64,000 nt of DNA from Diplosphaera chodatii (lineage: Eukaryota; Chlorophyta; Trebouxiophyceae; Prasiolales; Stichococcaceae). The stretch spans positions 372,001 to 436,000 of the forward strand of contig JAALGY010000010.1 of assembly GCA_032358165.1 (NCBI GenBank), written 5' to 3'. Positions 11,243-21,356 of this stretch are shown piece by piece. The notes under the pieces were generated by a model. The model worked only from the letters and a program-made list of their open reading frames with translations. It did no database searches and was not told where the DNA came from. The translations under genes and the position numbers were made by a program. Every line of letters begins with the position of its first letter. Position 1 is the stretch's first letter.

Positions 11243-14057
11243 CTAAGGCACCACCGCTATCAAGGAGGAGTCTCCCCCCGCGGGGCTGCCACTTTTCATC
11301 TCGAAGGCCAACTTGCCAGTTCTGCCGAGCCTTGCCTTGTTGTACTTGACGACCTGCAGCAGCCACACGCCAAGAACATCCCGTCCACTACTGTCGACCT
11401 AATTGGCGTCCACCACAGAGTTGACTAGGCGACAAGCCAGACTTAAGTGCATTGCATCAAGAGCAAAGACAACAGATAGCGCAATGTGCACTCACATACT
11501 CCTTGTAGGTGTCCTTGTCCTCGAAAATGTCAGGGCCGTCATCATAATGGAAAGTGGCGGCATAAAACGGCTGACTGGCGCCCTCCAGGGTGGCCATTCC
11601 GCAATAGCCGTAGTTGCCGGGCAACTGGGCTGCCGGAATGCCGCCGACTTTGGTTACAATGCGCTGGCCCTTCGTTGTGCGTTTGATCTGCACTATCTGC
11701 ATAGCAGTCGCACGCACACTTCACAAACAAGGATAGCTTGCTAAGTTCCTGATCTTTGAGGAAGCCATCTCGCGCTTGACATTGTTGATGGGTTATGAAG
11801 AGCCGTCGTGATAGTGTTACAGGCCGTCTTGATCGTGGCATTGGCTTGGTGAGGTTCTGTAAAGGTTCTGTAAAGTAGTACAAAGCGCACCTGCTCTGAG
11901 CGGCAGGCGTACATCTCTGATGGTCCAACAATCACAAAATTTGCGTATGCATTCCCGCTGCGCCAGCTTAGCACAACACGAGAGTTGGGCTTGACGCCTC
12001 GCAACTGGATGTTCTGCAATAGCAAGATGCAGCCTCGTTCAATGGTGTATTGCATTGTGGTATATACTGCTGGAGGGGTCGTCAAAGCGCATAACACATG
12101 GCTGACATTGCAAACGAAGGTTATCAACATGGTTATGCATTGTAATGTTTGCAGCCATGCGATGCTTCAACTGCTGCACCCACTTACCTGTGCATCAATG
12201 TCACTAAAGATCATGAGCGGTTCACCGTTCTTGCCGCCAGGCAGCCGTGGGATGTGCAGTGCCCGAATCTGACAGGAGATGATGGTGGTCATGTCAATGT
12301 CCAAAAGGAGGGTTGTCTCCTGTGCCGCTAGCACTGCTGCATGCCTTGGCACGTTGCTACTAACACACATCACACCTGATAAGCAGGCTCTCGACTGCAG
12401 ACTTTATCGACACTGGTGCGGGTGGCGCCGATTTTGGCAAAGTTTCGTGTGCGCACGTCATACCTGCACCGGCGCAGCAGAGCTGGTTCAAGTGACACAC
12501 AAGGTGACTTTTTAAGGTATATGTGCGCTGAAGCATCATCCTGAGCTGCCTCAGACCGGACAGCTACTGCGAATGCTAGTGTTTGCTCGTTCGGTTTCGG
12601 TTACTGCATACTCACGACAAGTGCAGCACCCAGGTTGCCGAAAGTAAGGCGAAATCAACTTCATCGTATTTCGGGTTGCAGCCACTGTTGCAAGCCAGAC
12701 CCAAGTAGACAGGGTACTTTCCGCCCACCGGCAAACCCGCCGCGACAGCGGCTGTGGCCAGATGGCACACACAGCCACATCATGACGGAGTGGACGGAGT
12801 GTGTCAATGCGACCAGTAAGACGGTGCAGATGCGCAAGCAAAGCATCCATAATAGTGCTATTGGTGTTTGAACTTGCCTGTGTCGGCAGGGCGGCAGCCG
12901 GCAAGCGAGCTCTTCATGAATGGTGCCACCTTGTGCTTTGAAAGTACCTGGAGCATGCACAGCACCCATGAAGCCATGCACCAAACGTGCCAATCAAATG
13001 GACGTGCACATGGCAAGAGTGGCTTGTTGCCTGATGCAGCCTCATATGAAGGTATATACCTTTGGAGCACCGGCGCCCTTCACCGCTACAACCCAGACGT
13101 CTTCGTCCTTCTTGTCCCCGCCTTTGGTGTTGTACCTGCGTCACAGGTCATCAGGTGTCAGCTTGCCTGTCCGGCACCGCCTGACACACGGGCAAGTCAA
13201 CAACCAATAGCCGCCGCAATGGTGCCTCAGCAGGATGTTTTGATTTGTAGCCTTCAGATGCCAGGTGTACGAATATGTGAGTCAGTGCGCTCATGCGGGT
13301 GATCAAGCATCACCTGAATCTCAGCAGGAAAGCCAGGTTGCCATCTTTGGACATGCCAATTTGTTGAAAGAACATGTTGCCATCACGCGACAAGCGCAAG
13401 TTGCCGCGCACCACCCCAGTCGGTGACCGCACCTGCGCCCCACAGGTAGACACAATTGCTCAGCAGTTGCCGCTCATTGTGCTCATACCTACCGCCACGT
13501 ATCGTGGGTGCCCCGTAATATGGATCTGCGCCAGTACAGCTCACAACAGTGTGCGAGCATGTCTACCGTGTGAAAACCGCTGCTGAGCTGCCCGTTCAAA
13601 GTGAAGCGCAGTAGTGTGACACAAGAGCAACATGGGTGCCTGCATCGTGCGCGCTCGCGGTGACCGCTAGACCAGGTGTCAAGCCGTGCGTGCAGCCTGT
13701 CGGCACTTTAGTCGAGTCGTCGTGTAGTAGTAGTGGCAGTGCACCGTGCCCAAAGACTCCTGCCACAGTGAGACCAGACAGCGCAGAGGACCCTCGAAGT
13801 TGCGATGCATCGTCAGTGTCTGTGGCAGATGCGCTCGCCTGCTGGTCGGAGCAGCGCAACCGTCGCCGTTACAACGGTGCTTGTTCTATATGTTGTTGTC
13901 GCCTCACCCGGAAGTTCACAGCGCTGCCGCCCCAGGCATTCTCAATGAACACCACGTCTCCCCGATGGGCGCTGGCTGCTCTCGAAGATGCGGCTGAGCT
14001 GAGACCGATGACCACGCTCAGCGCCACGACCAGGGACGCCCGACCTGTAGACTTCAT
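11243..14057 (-). CDS. Secreted protein of the same ten-exon family, paralog 3
   Basis: Exons 14057-13908, 13432-13314, 13135-13060, 12947-12878, 12751-12616, 12463-12376, 12268-12188, 12013-11891, 11696-11496, 11353-11243 join in frame to 384 residues ending in TAG. The signal peptide is clear (around VVALSVVIGLSSAAS). Family motifs are complete: HRGDVVFIE, RGNLRLSRDG, SKDGNLAFLL, DEDVWVVAVK, APFMKSSLAGC, LACNSGC, YDVRTRNFAKIG, LHIPRLPGGKNGEPLM, SWRSGN, VGPSEMYACR, QIKRTTKGQRIVTKVGG and a C-terminal LIAVVP. Exon 9 is longer than in the others because of an acidic insert around HYDDGPDIFEDKD. Intron 4 has a consensus GC donor (CAG/GCAAGT, 12877-12876). It follows the intact AspRS gene on the same strand by 439 bp. 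The role is unknown; extracellular or endomembrane location is inferred from the leader. Confidence 0.84.
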
Positions 14058-14496
14058 GTGAAGGTGCTGGCTCACAGCAGGGCACCGCTGTCGATGGCAA
14101 ACGGCAGCAGCAGTGCGCGTCGCGCCGTCAATCATCGATGTGGCGAGGTCGCTGCTTGCTCAATGTGAGCAGATACACCAGGCCAGCCAGATGTCGGGTA
14201 CACGACAAGATCTGATCAAGTGACTCAGCAATGCTGACCTGTACGCCAGGCTGCAACAAGAGCCCAAGAGGTGTAGTCGGTTGAGATAATGTCCGTGGGT
14301 CAAACGGCCTCGCAATCTTGCTGTGTGTATTGGAAGAGGTTGCCAGTCCAACACAAAGGCCGTTGAAAGGAAGCTTTGACAGCACAGCGTAGGGACACAC
14401 GACGGCGGTACGGCCTTTGGCACGCGAGTGTGGCGGGCCTTGCGTCGCAGGGTGCATGTTGGCCTCCCGCATGGCGCAGACAGCAGGCGCCTGCTG

Positions 14497-17400
14497 TCAC
14501 CGCATCTTCGACTTGAATGCGCCCGCCATGCCGCCGGACCGTATCCGCTCCTCCTCTGCTGCCGCCGCTGCTGCCGCCTCATCCGCTTCACGCGTCAGCG
14601 CTTTGCCTGCAGACCCACCGGCATGTGTCTGACGAACTGAGCTTGCGTGGTGTGCCTGCAGCATTGTGCCTGCCCTGCACCTCGTGCTGGCATGCGTTAT
14701 GTGGACCATGCTGCACATGCAGTAGCAGGTGGAACCGCGGCTCACTGCACCACGCTGCATCCTGCATGTCACTCCGCTCCAGCTTGGATGTACCTGCTTT
14801 GGCGATGTGCAGGTCCGCCAGCTGTGCCTCTGACACTTCCGACGGCGCCTCCGTCAGCAGGCACTGCCCCGTGGTCGTCTTCGGGAACGCGATGACGTCC
14901 CGGATGGACGGCGCCCCTGCAGCGCAGGGGTGCTCAGAAATGCGGACAATGATCAATTTTGATGTGCAAGCAGGCAGCAGCCCCTGGGCTGGGTGCAGCT
15001 GACAGCTGTTCACAGCAGCTTGCCTATTTGACCAACCCCCAGCAGGCCTGAGAACCCTCGGCTTTCCGCTTCCACTTCCGCCGAAATGAAGGCGGCGGCG
15101 GCTTCATTTCGGCTGCTGCAGATGCAGCCCTGTCACCAACCAATGGCTTCTGACGCCAGCTCACCCGCCAGCAGCATGACCAGGCGGTCCAGGCCGAAGG
15201 CGATGCCGCCATGGGGCGGCGCCCCCGTCTGCAGCGCATCCAGCAGCGCGCCGAACTTGCCGCGCGCCTCGGCCTCGGACAGGCCGATAGCCGCAAACAC
15301 ACGCTCCTGCACGCTGCGCCGGTAGATGCGCAGGCTGCCGCCTGCAGCACAGACCCATCCAGATGTTTTCGAGGTGGGTTTCACACAAAGCGTAAGCTGG
15401 CAGCTTGCCAGACTGACACCGAGACCATGCAGCTGCACAAAATTGTATGGGGCTCCGATCCACCCTCATAACCAGGGTGCATGCTTGCCCCCACCTCCGA
15501 TTTCAGTGCCATTCAGCACCAGGTCATAGGCCTGGGCGCGCGCCGTTCTGATGTCGCCGCCGCCCGCCACATCGTCGGCGTTGGGCGCCGTGAAGGGGTG
15601 GTGCAACGCCTCCAGCCTGTCCTCGTCCTGGTTCCTGCAGGCGGCGGGGCGCACCACATTGTGAGGGCAGCAGGCGCACAGGTCATCCGCCACCTCGGGT
15701 GCCCCCTAGCCCGGGGCGGAGTATGCAGGCGATGCCATGTCTACCGGCACATCATCCCTCGCTGACATGGCGCACGGCGACTGCAGCCGACTGTCTGTAA
15801 GTTTCAGTCACACTCACAGACAACACCAGCTGCTGTGGTGCAGACGCTTGCTTGCTAGTGATCATCGCTTTGTCACTGCCGGTTGCGACCCATGCTTCGG
15901 TAGCAGGGGTTCCATGCTGGCTGCGCACCACTCGAACATGGGGAAGTCGGTGACCCAGGTGAGCGCTGCCGCATCGGCGGGCACCTCGCCCAGCTCCGCC
16001 GCCACGCGCTGCCGCACCCGGTCCAGCGCCCTGTTCACCACCGCCTCCCTGCAGCAATGTGACAACACCCTCAGCACCTCTGATCCCTGCTCAGGGCTCA
16101 GGACACACGGTGTGCCTCTGCCTTCACGCTCCATTGATCAGGGAGACGCCAGTGCCCAGGCGTCGGATGTGGTACGCCGTCAAGAGGGCGCCCACAGATG
16201 CTGACGGGGAACAGCAGACCGCTCAGGTGTGCAGATTGAGCTGCATGGGTTAAAGTTGCAAGCCCATCTGCTACAAGAGGCTGGCAGTTTGACACCAATC
16301 ACTCACGGGCCGCCGACGAGCAGCAGCAGGTCGCCGGGGCGTGCCCCCAGCGCGGCCACCAGCGCCGCCACCTGCGCATCGTCGAAGCCCGCCTTGACGG
16401 CCGCCACGCCGTCCAGCAGGTTGTGCTCCAGCACCCTGCAGCAGTCAACGCATCTTGTTGACAGCTGGAGCTCAGGGGACAATGGCTCCTGTTCACCCAC
16501 ACACAACACAACACTGTTGCTAAGAAGACTTTCCGACCTTTCAATGACAATGCTGCTGCCAGGGACACTTATGATTGACCCTTGAGCATGAAATCTTCAA
16601 CGCACCCCCGCCGTGCAGCAAGACTTTCCAGCAGGTACATGCCAGACGAGAGCCCATGCCCACCTGGCATATATCAAAGCGCCGGCGCCGGCTGCCAGCG
16701 CCTCTGTCGCGATGTCGCCCTTGGGCTTCACGCGGCTGTTAGAGATGCGACCCCCGTCCGGCACCCTGAACCCCTTCACGATGCCGCCGGCTGCCGCTGC
16801 GTCTGCCAGTGGCCTGCATATCATGGACAGACACCCTGCGCCTCTGCCTTTCAACCGCCAGGAGGCTCGCCTGCGCCTGACAGCCTTGCAGAGGGGAGAT
16901 GCACATACACTGCAGCACGGGAACAGCACCAATGGAAGCATGGTGGGAGGTTTGGGACCGTGCTCACTTGAGCGTGCAGCCTGCCACGGCGTCCGACACG
17001 TCGGCGAGCTGGAAGCCGTAGCGGGTGTCGGGGCGGTCGGTGCCGTACCGCAGCATCGCCTCCGCATACGTCATGCTGGGCAGCGGCAGCTGCAGGTCCA
17101 CGCCCTTCACCTGCACAACGTTGTCCCATGCCATTTGAGTAAGTCTCGTTTTCACAGAGTCTGCAATTCTCCCCTCATCAAACCTTGGTGACACACCATT
17201 TCGAAGGCAGTCAGCAGGTGCAGTGCAACATGTGGGGCTTTCCATCCTATTAGCAGGCAGCCACGACCTGCTGCTTGTAGGCATTGTTAGCCATGGTCCT
17301 GTTCCATTTCAAGGTTTGAACTCAACCAAAAAAGAGTTTTATATCTATATATTTCATTCAATCTATGTTTGGGGGCGGCCCCACCTCCCTGAACACGGCT

Positions 17401-20158
17401 GCAATAAGCCGCTCTGTCAGCGCCACGATGGCGCCCTGGTCCATGAATGCCATCTCCATGTCCAGCTGCGTGAACTCGGGCTGCCGGTCCGACCGCAAGT
17501 CCTGCAGCAAGCAGAATGTTCTGGCTGCTGCGCCATTTTTGTTTGAATATTTTTCCGCTTGCACATCAGAAGTTATGTGGCCCCTGTGCATCAGGTAATG
17601 CAATGATGGCCATCTGATACACAACACATCCGCTGTGCAGGGCTGTGTACGGCTGCCATACCTTACCGCTTGCTGCCATCGACGTGCAGATCCTGTCTGG
17701 ACTGCTGGTAGCCATGGTCGCCTCGTCTGACATACAGGAAGCAGGTTGGGATGCTGTTGCGCTGCTGGCTCACCTCATCACGGAAGCAGCGGGCGATCTG
17801 GTAGTAGCGGTCCACGCCCGCCACCATGAGCATCTGCTTGAACAGCTGCGGGGACTGGGGCAGCGCGTAGTACTCCCCCGGCTGCACCCTGCAGCGCACC
17901 GTATGGTCCGGCACGTGAGCCGCAGCTGATCAAAGATGGCGAAGTGTCGTGGCTGGCATGTTGAGCGCAGCTGCCGGCCCAGGAAGAGTCTGCAACCGCT
18001 GAACGCTCCCAGGGCCAAGGCGCACGCACTCCAATGCAAAACACCTCCCGGTGACTTTGCGCCAGCTGCAGACCCTATGCCATCTGCACTCACTCGCTGG
18101 CTCCGTGCGCTACCTGAGCGCCTTCCTGCTGGGTTTCATCCTTGTTGTACAGACGCAAGAGCGTTCCAGCCCAGCGGCACCTGGAGGGCACCAGGAAGTC
18201 GCGGGCGCCCTCCGGCGTGGAGCGCGTCAGCACCGGCGTCTCCACCTCCAGAAAACCCTCCCCGTCCTCCAGGAACCGCCTGCAGGGGGACGGGCACCGG
18301 CAGCACATCAACCGCTGGCAGCAGCAAGCACCTCGGGCAGCACACAGGGCAACACCGGGCGCCTTCAGCGCTGCGCAGCTGCCCGCGCCTGTCGGCAGCA
18401 AGCGCCTGCAGCAGCACCGTGCGAGTGTGACGCCTGCCCACGATCTTGGCACACGCAGGCGCCGCACCTGATGGCGCGCGTGACGCGGTGCCGCAGCCGC
18501 AGGTTGGCCGCCATGGCGGGCCGCCGCAGGTCCAGCACCCGGTGCCGCAGCCGCTGCTCCTCCCGCAGCGCCTCCGGCTTGGCCTGCAGCCGATGGCAGC
18601 GCCTCAGCCGGGTACAGTACTAAGCTCGGCTGCTGGTACACTTTGCTGTGTCACCGTTTGCTGCAGCGGCGCGTCTGTGCCGCCAGTACTGATGCTCGTG
18701 TCCACCTTTGCGGACTCCGACACGGGCAGCGCCAGGGTGGCCTCCACGGCGCTCAGGACGCGGATGCCGTCTGGCTTATCCACCAACACCTCGAACTCCC
18801 CTGCTGGCATTGACAAGTTTGTCAGTGGGACAGCAACCACCTCCTCACGCCAATCACTCGTCATCAGGCAATGTCCTCGCAGGGCCCGTGCCAGTGCACA
18901 GCCGTGGCCTGGGTGCCTGCAGGGTTCCTGCTTGACGCAGTGGCACAGAAAAGAAAAACAGAAAACAGGGAGAACGGTGCAGGTGCGGGCTGGGAGCCTG
19001 CCTGTGGGGATGTTGGGGTTGGGGACCTGCCGCCGGCGCACGGTGCCGCTGACGGCGACCACGTACTCCTGCCGCAGCCTGCTTCCTGCCGCCGCCGCCT
19101 CCGGCTGCTGCTCAGGCAACACCGTCGCCTGGATGAGCCCTGTGGCGTCCCGCACGTCAAAGAACAGCACGCCGCCATGGTTCCTGCGGCACAGGGGTTG
19201 GACTCTCGGTAATGTGGATGCCATAGTCGATCCAGAGTTGACATCGGACAAGACCAACCTTCAAGGAGTGGCTCATCTAGTGTCATGGGTGTATAGGACG
19301 CCAAACCTGTAGCGGTCAACCCAGCCGCACACAGTAACGCGCTCCCCCTCCGGCACGCCTGCCACCGCCGCTGCCAGGTGGCTCCGGCCCGGCCAGCTCA
19401 TGGCCTCCTCCACGAGCGGCCTGCACCAGCACATGCAACATGCTATGACATGGACATTGGTGGAACATGCTCAGGGGACTGGACAAGTACTGAATTAACC
19501 ATGCATCAAGAACTGGTTGACACATGACGGCATGCGAACTGAGTGGCAGATCCTTTCAGGAGGACGAGAGCAGGCTACACCTGGGCTCTGTGTCGGCTGC
19601 CGGCTGGGCGTCTGTTTCGGGCGCCGCCACCGGCGCCGCCCGCAGCCGCGGGTCCGGCCGCGGCGGCCGCCGCTGCGCCGCGCTGAAGGCGCGCTGGTGC
19701 TGCATGGCGGCCAGGGCGCGGGGCGGGACCCTGGACAGCAGCGCCAGCTGGCGGTCCTCCACCTGCGCCGCAGCGATGGCGGCCGCCTCCGCCCGGTGCG
19801 CATCCCGCTTGGCCCGCGCATACAGCTTCTTCTTCTTCTTGGCGTTCTGGGTGCCCTTGCCCCGCAGCTGGCCCAGCGGCGGTGCCAGTGGCGGTGCGCC
19901 GAGCTGCGGCGCGGCCCCGGCGGGCGGCCATGCGTGGCGGAGCGCTGCGCCGCACCCCAGGGCGGCTGCCGGTCGCCATGGCGCCAGGGTTCGCATCGCG
20001 CGCCCCTGCTGCACGGGCGGCGGCAGCTGCAGCGGCGCGTGGCGCAGCAGCAGGGCACAGGCTGGGGAGGCAGGCCCAATGCAGGTGCAGGGCGGCCTCA
20101 AATGCGCCCTCAGGGCCTGCAGCATCGCTGCGCCGAGGCCGCAGCGTCCCAAGCTCAT
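14497..20158 (-). CDS. Aspartyl-tRNA synthetase, bacterial/organellar type, intact copy A
   Basis: Charges tRNA-Asp with aspartate. Sixteen exons join in frame: 20158-19581, 19420-19307, 19183-19002, 18800-18706, 18583-18468, 18279-18181, 17888-17774, 17501-17385, 17110-16968, 16813-16664, 16435-16307, 16048-15929, 15634-15495, 15341-15165, 14916-14794, 14606-14497, about 835 residues. Residues 1 to about 190 are an Ala/Pro/Arg-rich leader with a lysine patch ([19 protein letters not shown]), suiting organelle import. The OB-fold follows ([24 protein letters not shown]), then [24 protein letters not shown], motif 2 [16 protein letters not shown] near 430-445, the bacterial insertion (GAD) domain, [15 protein letters not shown] and motif 3 GLDR at 749-752. 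Intron 3 uses a GC donor. The start could instead be the ATG at 20125. It is the only AspRS copy here without lesions. Confidence 0.9.
18179..18588. repeat. 410-bp near-identical tract shared with 28249-28658
   Basis: This tract spans exon 6, the intron between exons 5 and 6 and almost all of exon 5 of AspRS copy A. It aligns without gaps to 28249-28658 of AspRS copy B. I count five substitutions: four clustered in exon 6 and one near the far edge. The intron in between is identical over its whole length, while introns elsewhere in the two copies do not align. This pattern points to recent gene conversion rather than selection on coding sequence. Confidence 0.8.
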
Positions 20159-20591
20159 GCAGCGATCATTACGTATGTTTTTGCATTGCAGAGTGTGCAC
20201 ATGCAGACCAACTACACCGCAAGCCATTGCCCGCAAGAAGCCATCCTGATGCTTCCTGCTGCCACTGTTGTTTCCTGTGCGTCGCTCATGGCTCTCGATG
20301 CTAAGGTATTGTGCAAAATTAGGTCCCAGGCATGTGAATAGAGGATACGCTTGGTGTTCTGGAGAACTTGCTGCCAGTGATCGAACCAGCAAGCAATCGC
20401 GTCTACTTGTGCTGATCTGGAGTTTGCCTGAATTTGGTGCAAGCAATGGACCATCACTGTTCGCAACCTGCACATACAGCAGAACAGTCGGTCGCATAAC
20501 ACAGGCATGTTACAATCAGCATCTGCTTGACCTTTCTCTGTACAGAGAGGCGCTCTGTCGCAACATGCATGCAAGTGATGCACCAACATCG

Positions 20592-20730
20592 TACACACAG
20601 GAACTGTCACGGCACGCCTATCAAGACAATCTCAGCTGCGCAGACTACAGCTGACAGCATGCTCCGCTGCGGCAGGCAATGGCGCCCAAAGCCCCAGCGC
20701 ATAGCAACAGCCTCAGCGTGGCATTGTCAC
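20592..20730 (+). pseudogene. Relic of the first exon of the alpha/beta hydrolase gene
   Basis: The sequence matches about 30550-30688 of the hydrolase gene with substitutions only scattered through it. Shared blocks include CACGCCTATCAA / CACACCTATCAA, CAGCTGCGCAGAC / CGGCTGCGCAGAC and CCTCAGCGTGGC / CCACAGCGTGGC. In the functional gene this part encodes the plastid-type leader. Here the frame is broken, and the coding part from VVILPGLG onward is not present. It sits upstream of intact AspRS copy A, in the same divergent orientation as the functional hydrolase has to AspRS copy B. It therefore marks one end of the duplicated segment. Confidence 0.7.
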
Positions 20731-20814
20731 TCTTGGCAGCTTGGTTGAGCAGGGGCTACGCCAGCAGGCCTCAGGGTCGATTGGATTTTTGTCATGTCAT
20801 CGAGTTCGCCCGTG

Positions 20815-20985
20815 TGCAAAGCAGGCGGCTGAAGCCGTGGCGGCGCAGCAGCAAGCGGAACGCGGAGGATGCGCGCGTGTTCTGGGCGCTCAAGGGGCCC
20901 TGGCTCCGCATCCCCGCGGCCAGCTGTCTTGCCTGCTGGGCCCCAACGGCGCGGGCAAGACCACCACTATCATCTGGCCCAAGCG
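20815..20985 (+). pseudogene. ABC transporter nucleotide-binding-domain fragment
   Basis: One frame reads DARVFWALKGPWLRIP and then shifts by one base into RGQLSCLLGPNGAGKTTTI. That is the start of an ABC transporter ATPase domain with its Walker A motif (GPNGAGKTT). WALKGLW-type residues before GQLxCLLGPNGAGKTTTI are typical of the ABCA subfamily. A single missing C at the IP/RGQ junction breaks the frame, and no Q-loop, signature motif or Walker B follows. It is a dead exon-sized fragment, the only ABC sequence in the window. It lies between the hydrolase relic and paralog 4, so it probably came in at a duplication breakpoint. Confidence 0.75.
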
Positions 20986-21356
20986 GCACGACAAGCATTG
21001 CAAGTGGGCTGTCACTCAACCGACCGAAGTATCCGGTGGTACAATTCGAAGACAATCTGTTCTGTAGTTGCTTTAGTGGTGCAGCCTGTGACGCACTGAC
21101 GGACGGAGGCATTGTGTACCACCTGACACGTTGCTGGATTATGATGATCACACGCATCGAATGGCTCATGGAAAAGACTCTGTTGCAACTTTCATTCTGT
21201 ACCACACAAGAAGGTCTCACTGCAGAGCTTCACCCGTGCGCACACTACGGTGTTCATCAGCTAGGGGTTTAGGGATTCAACCTTAAGCACAAATCAGCAG
21301 CTCACAGATCAAGCATGTGGCTTGTCCCCTAAACAACTGCCAACACTGAAAAAGCC

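Noticed and set aside
13314..13432. Bulb-type (mannose-binding) lectin domain in the secreted family because of DGNLAFL
   Set aside because: Only one such motif occurs per protein, the QxDxNxVxY triplet is missing and the flanks differ.
15860..15928. Continuation of AspRS exon 12 past FEW into [13 protein letters not shown]
   Set aside because: The donor inside the Trp codon joins FEW directly to [14 protein letters not shown], the expected family sequence. The extension is not conserved in copy B.
19556..20497. 313-codon minus-strand frame as the full AspRS leader
   Set aside because: The part upstream of 20158 is not supported. The copy B sequence and the promoter homology place non-coding DNA there.
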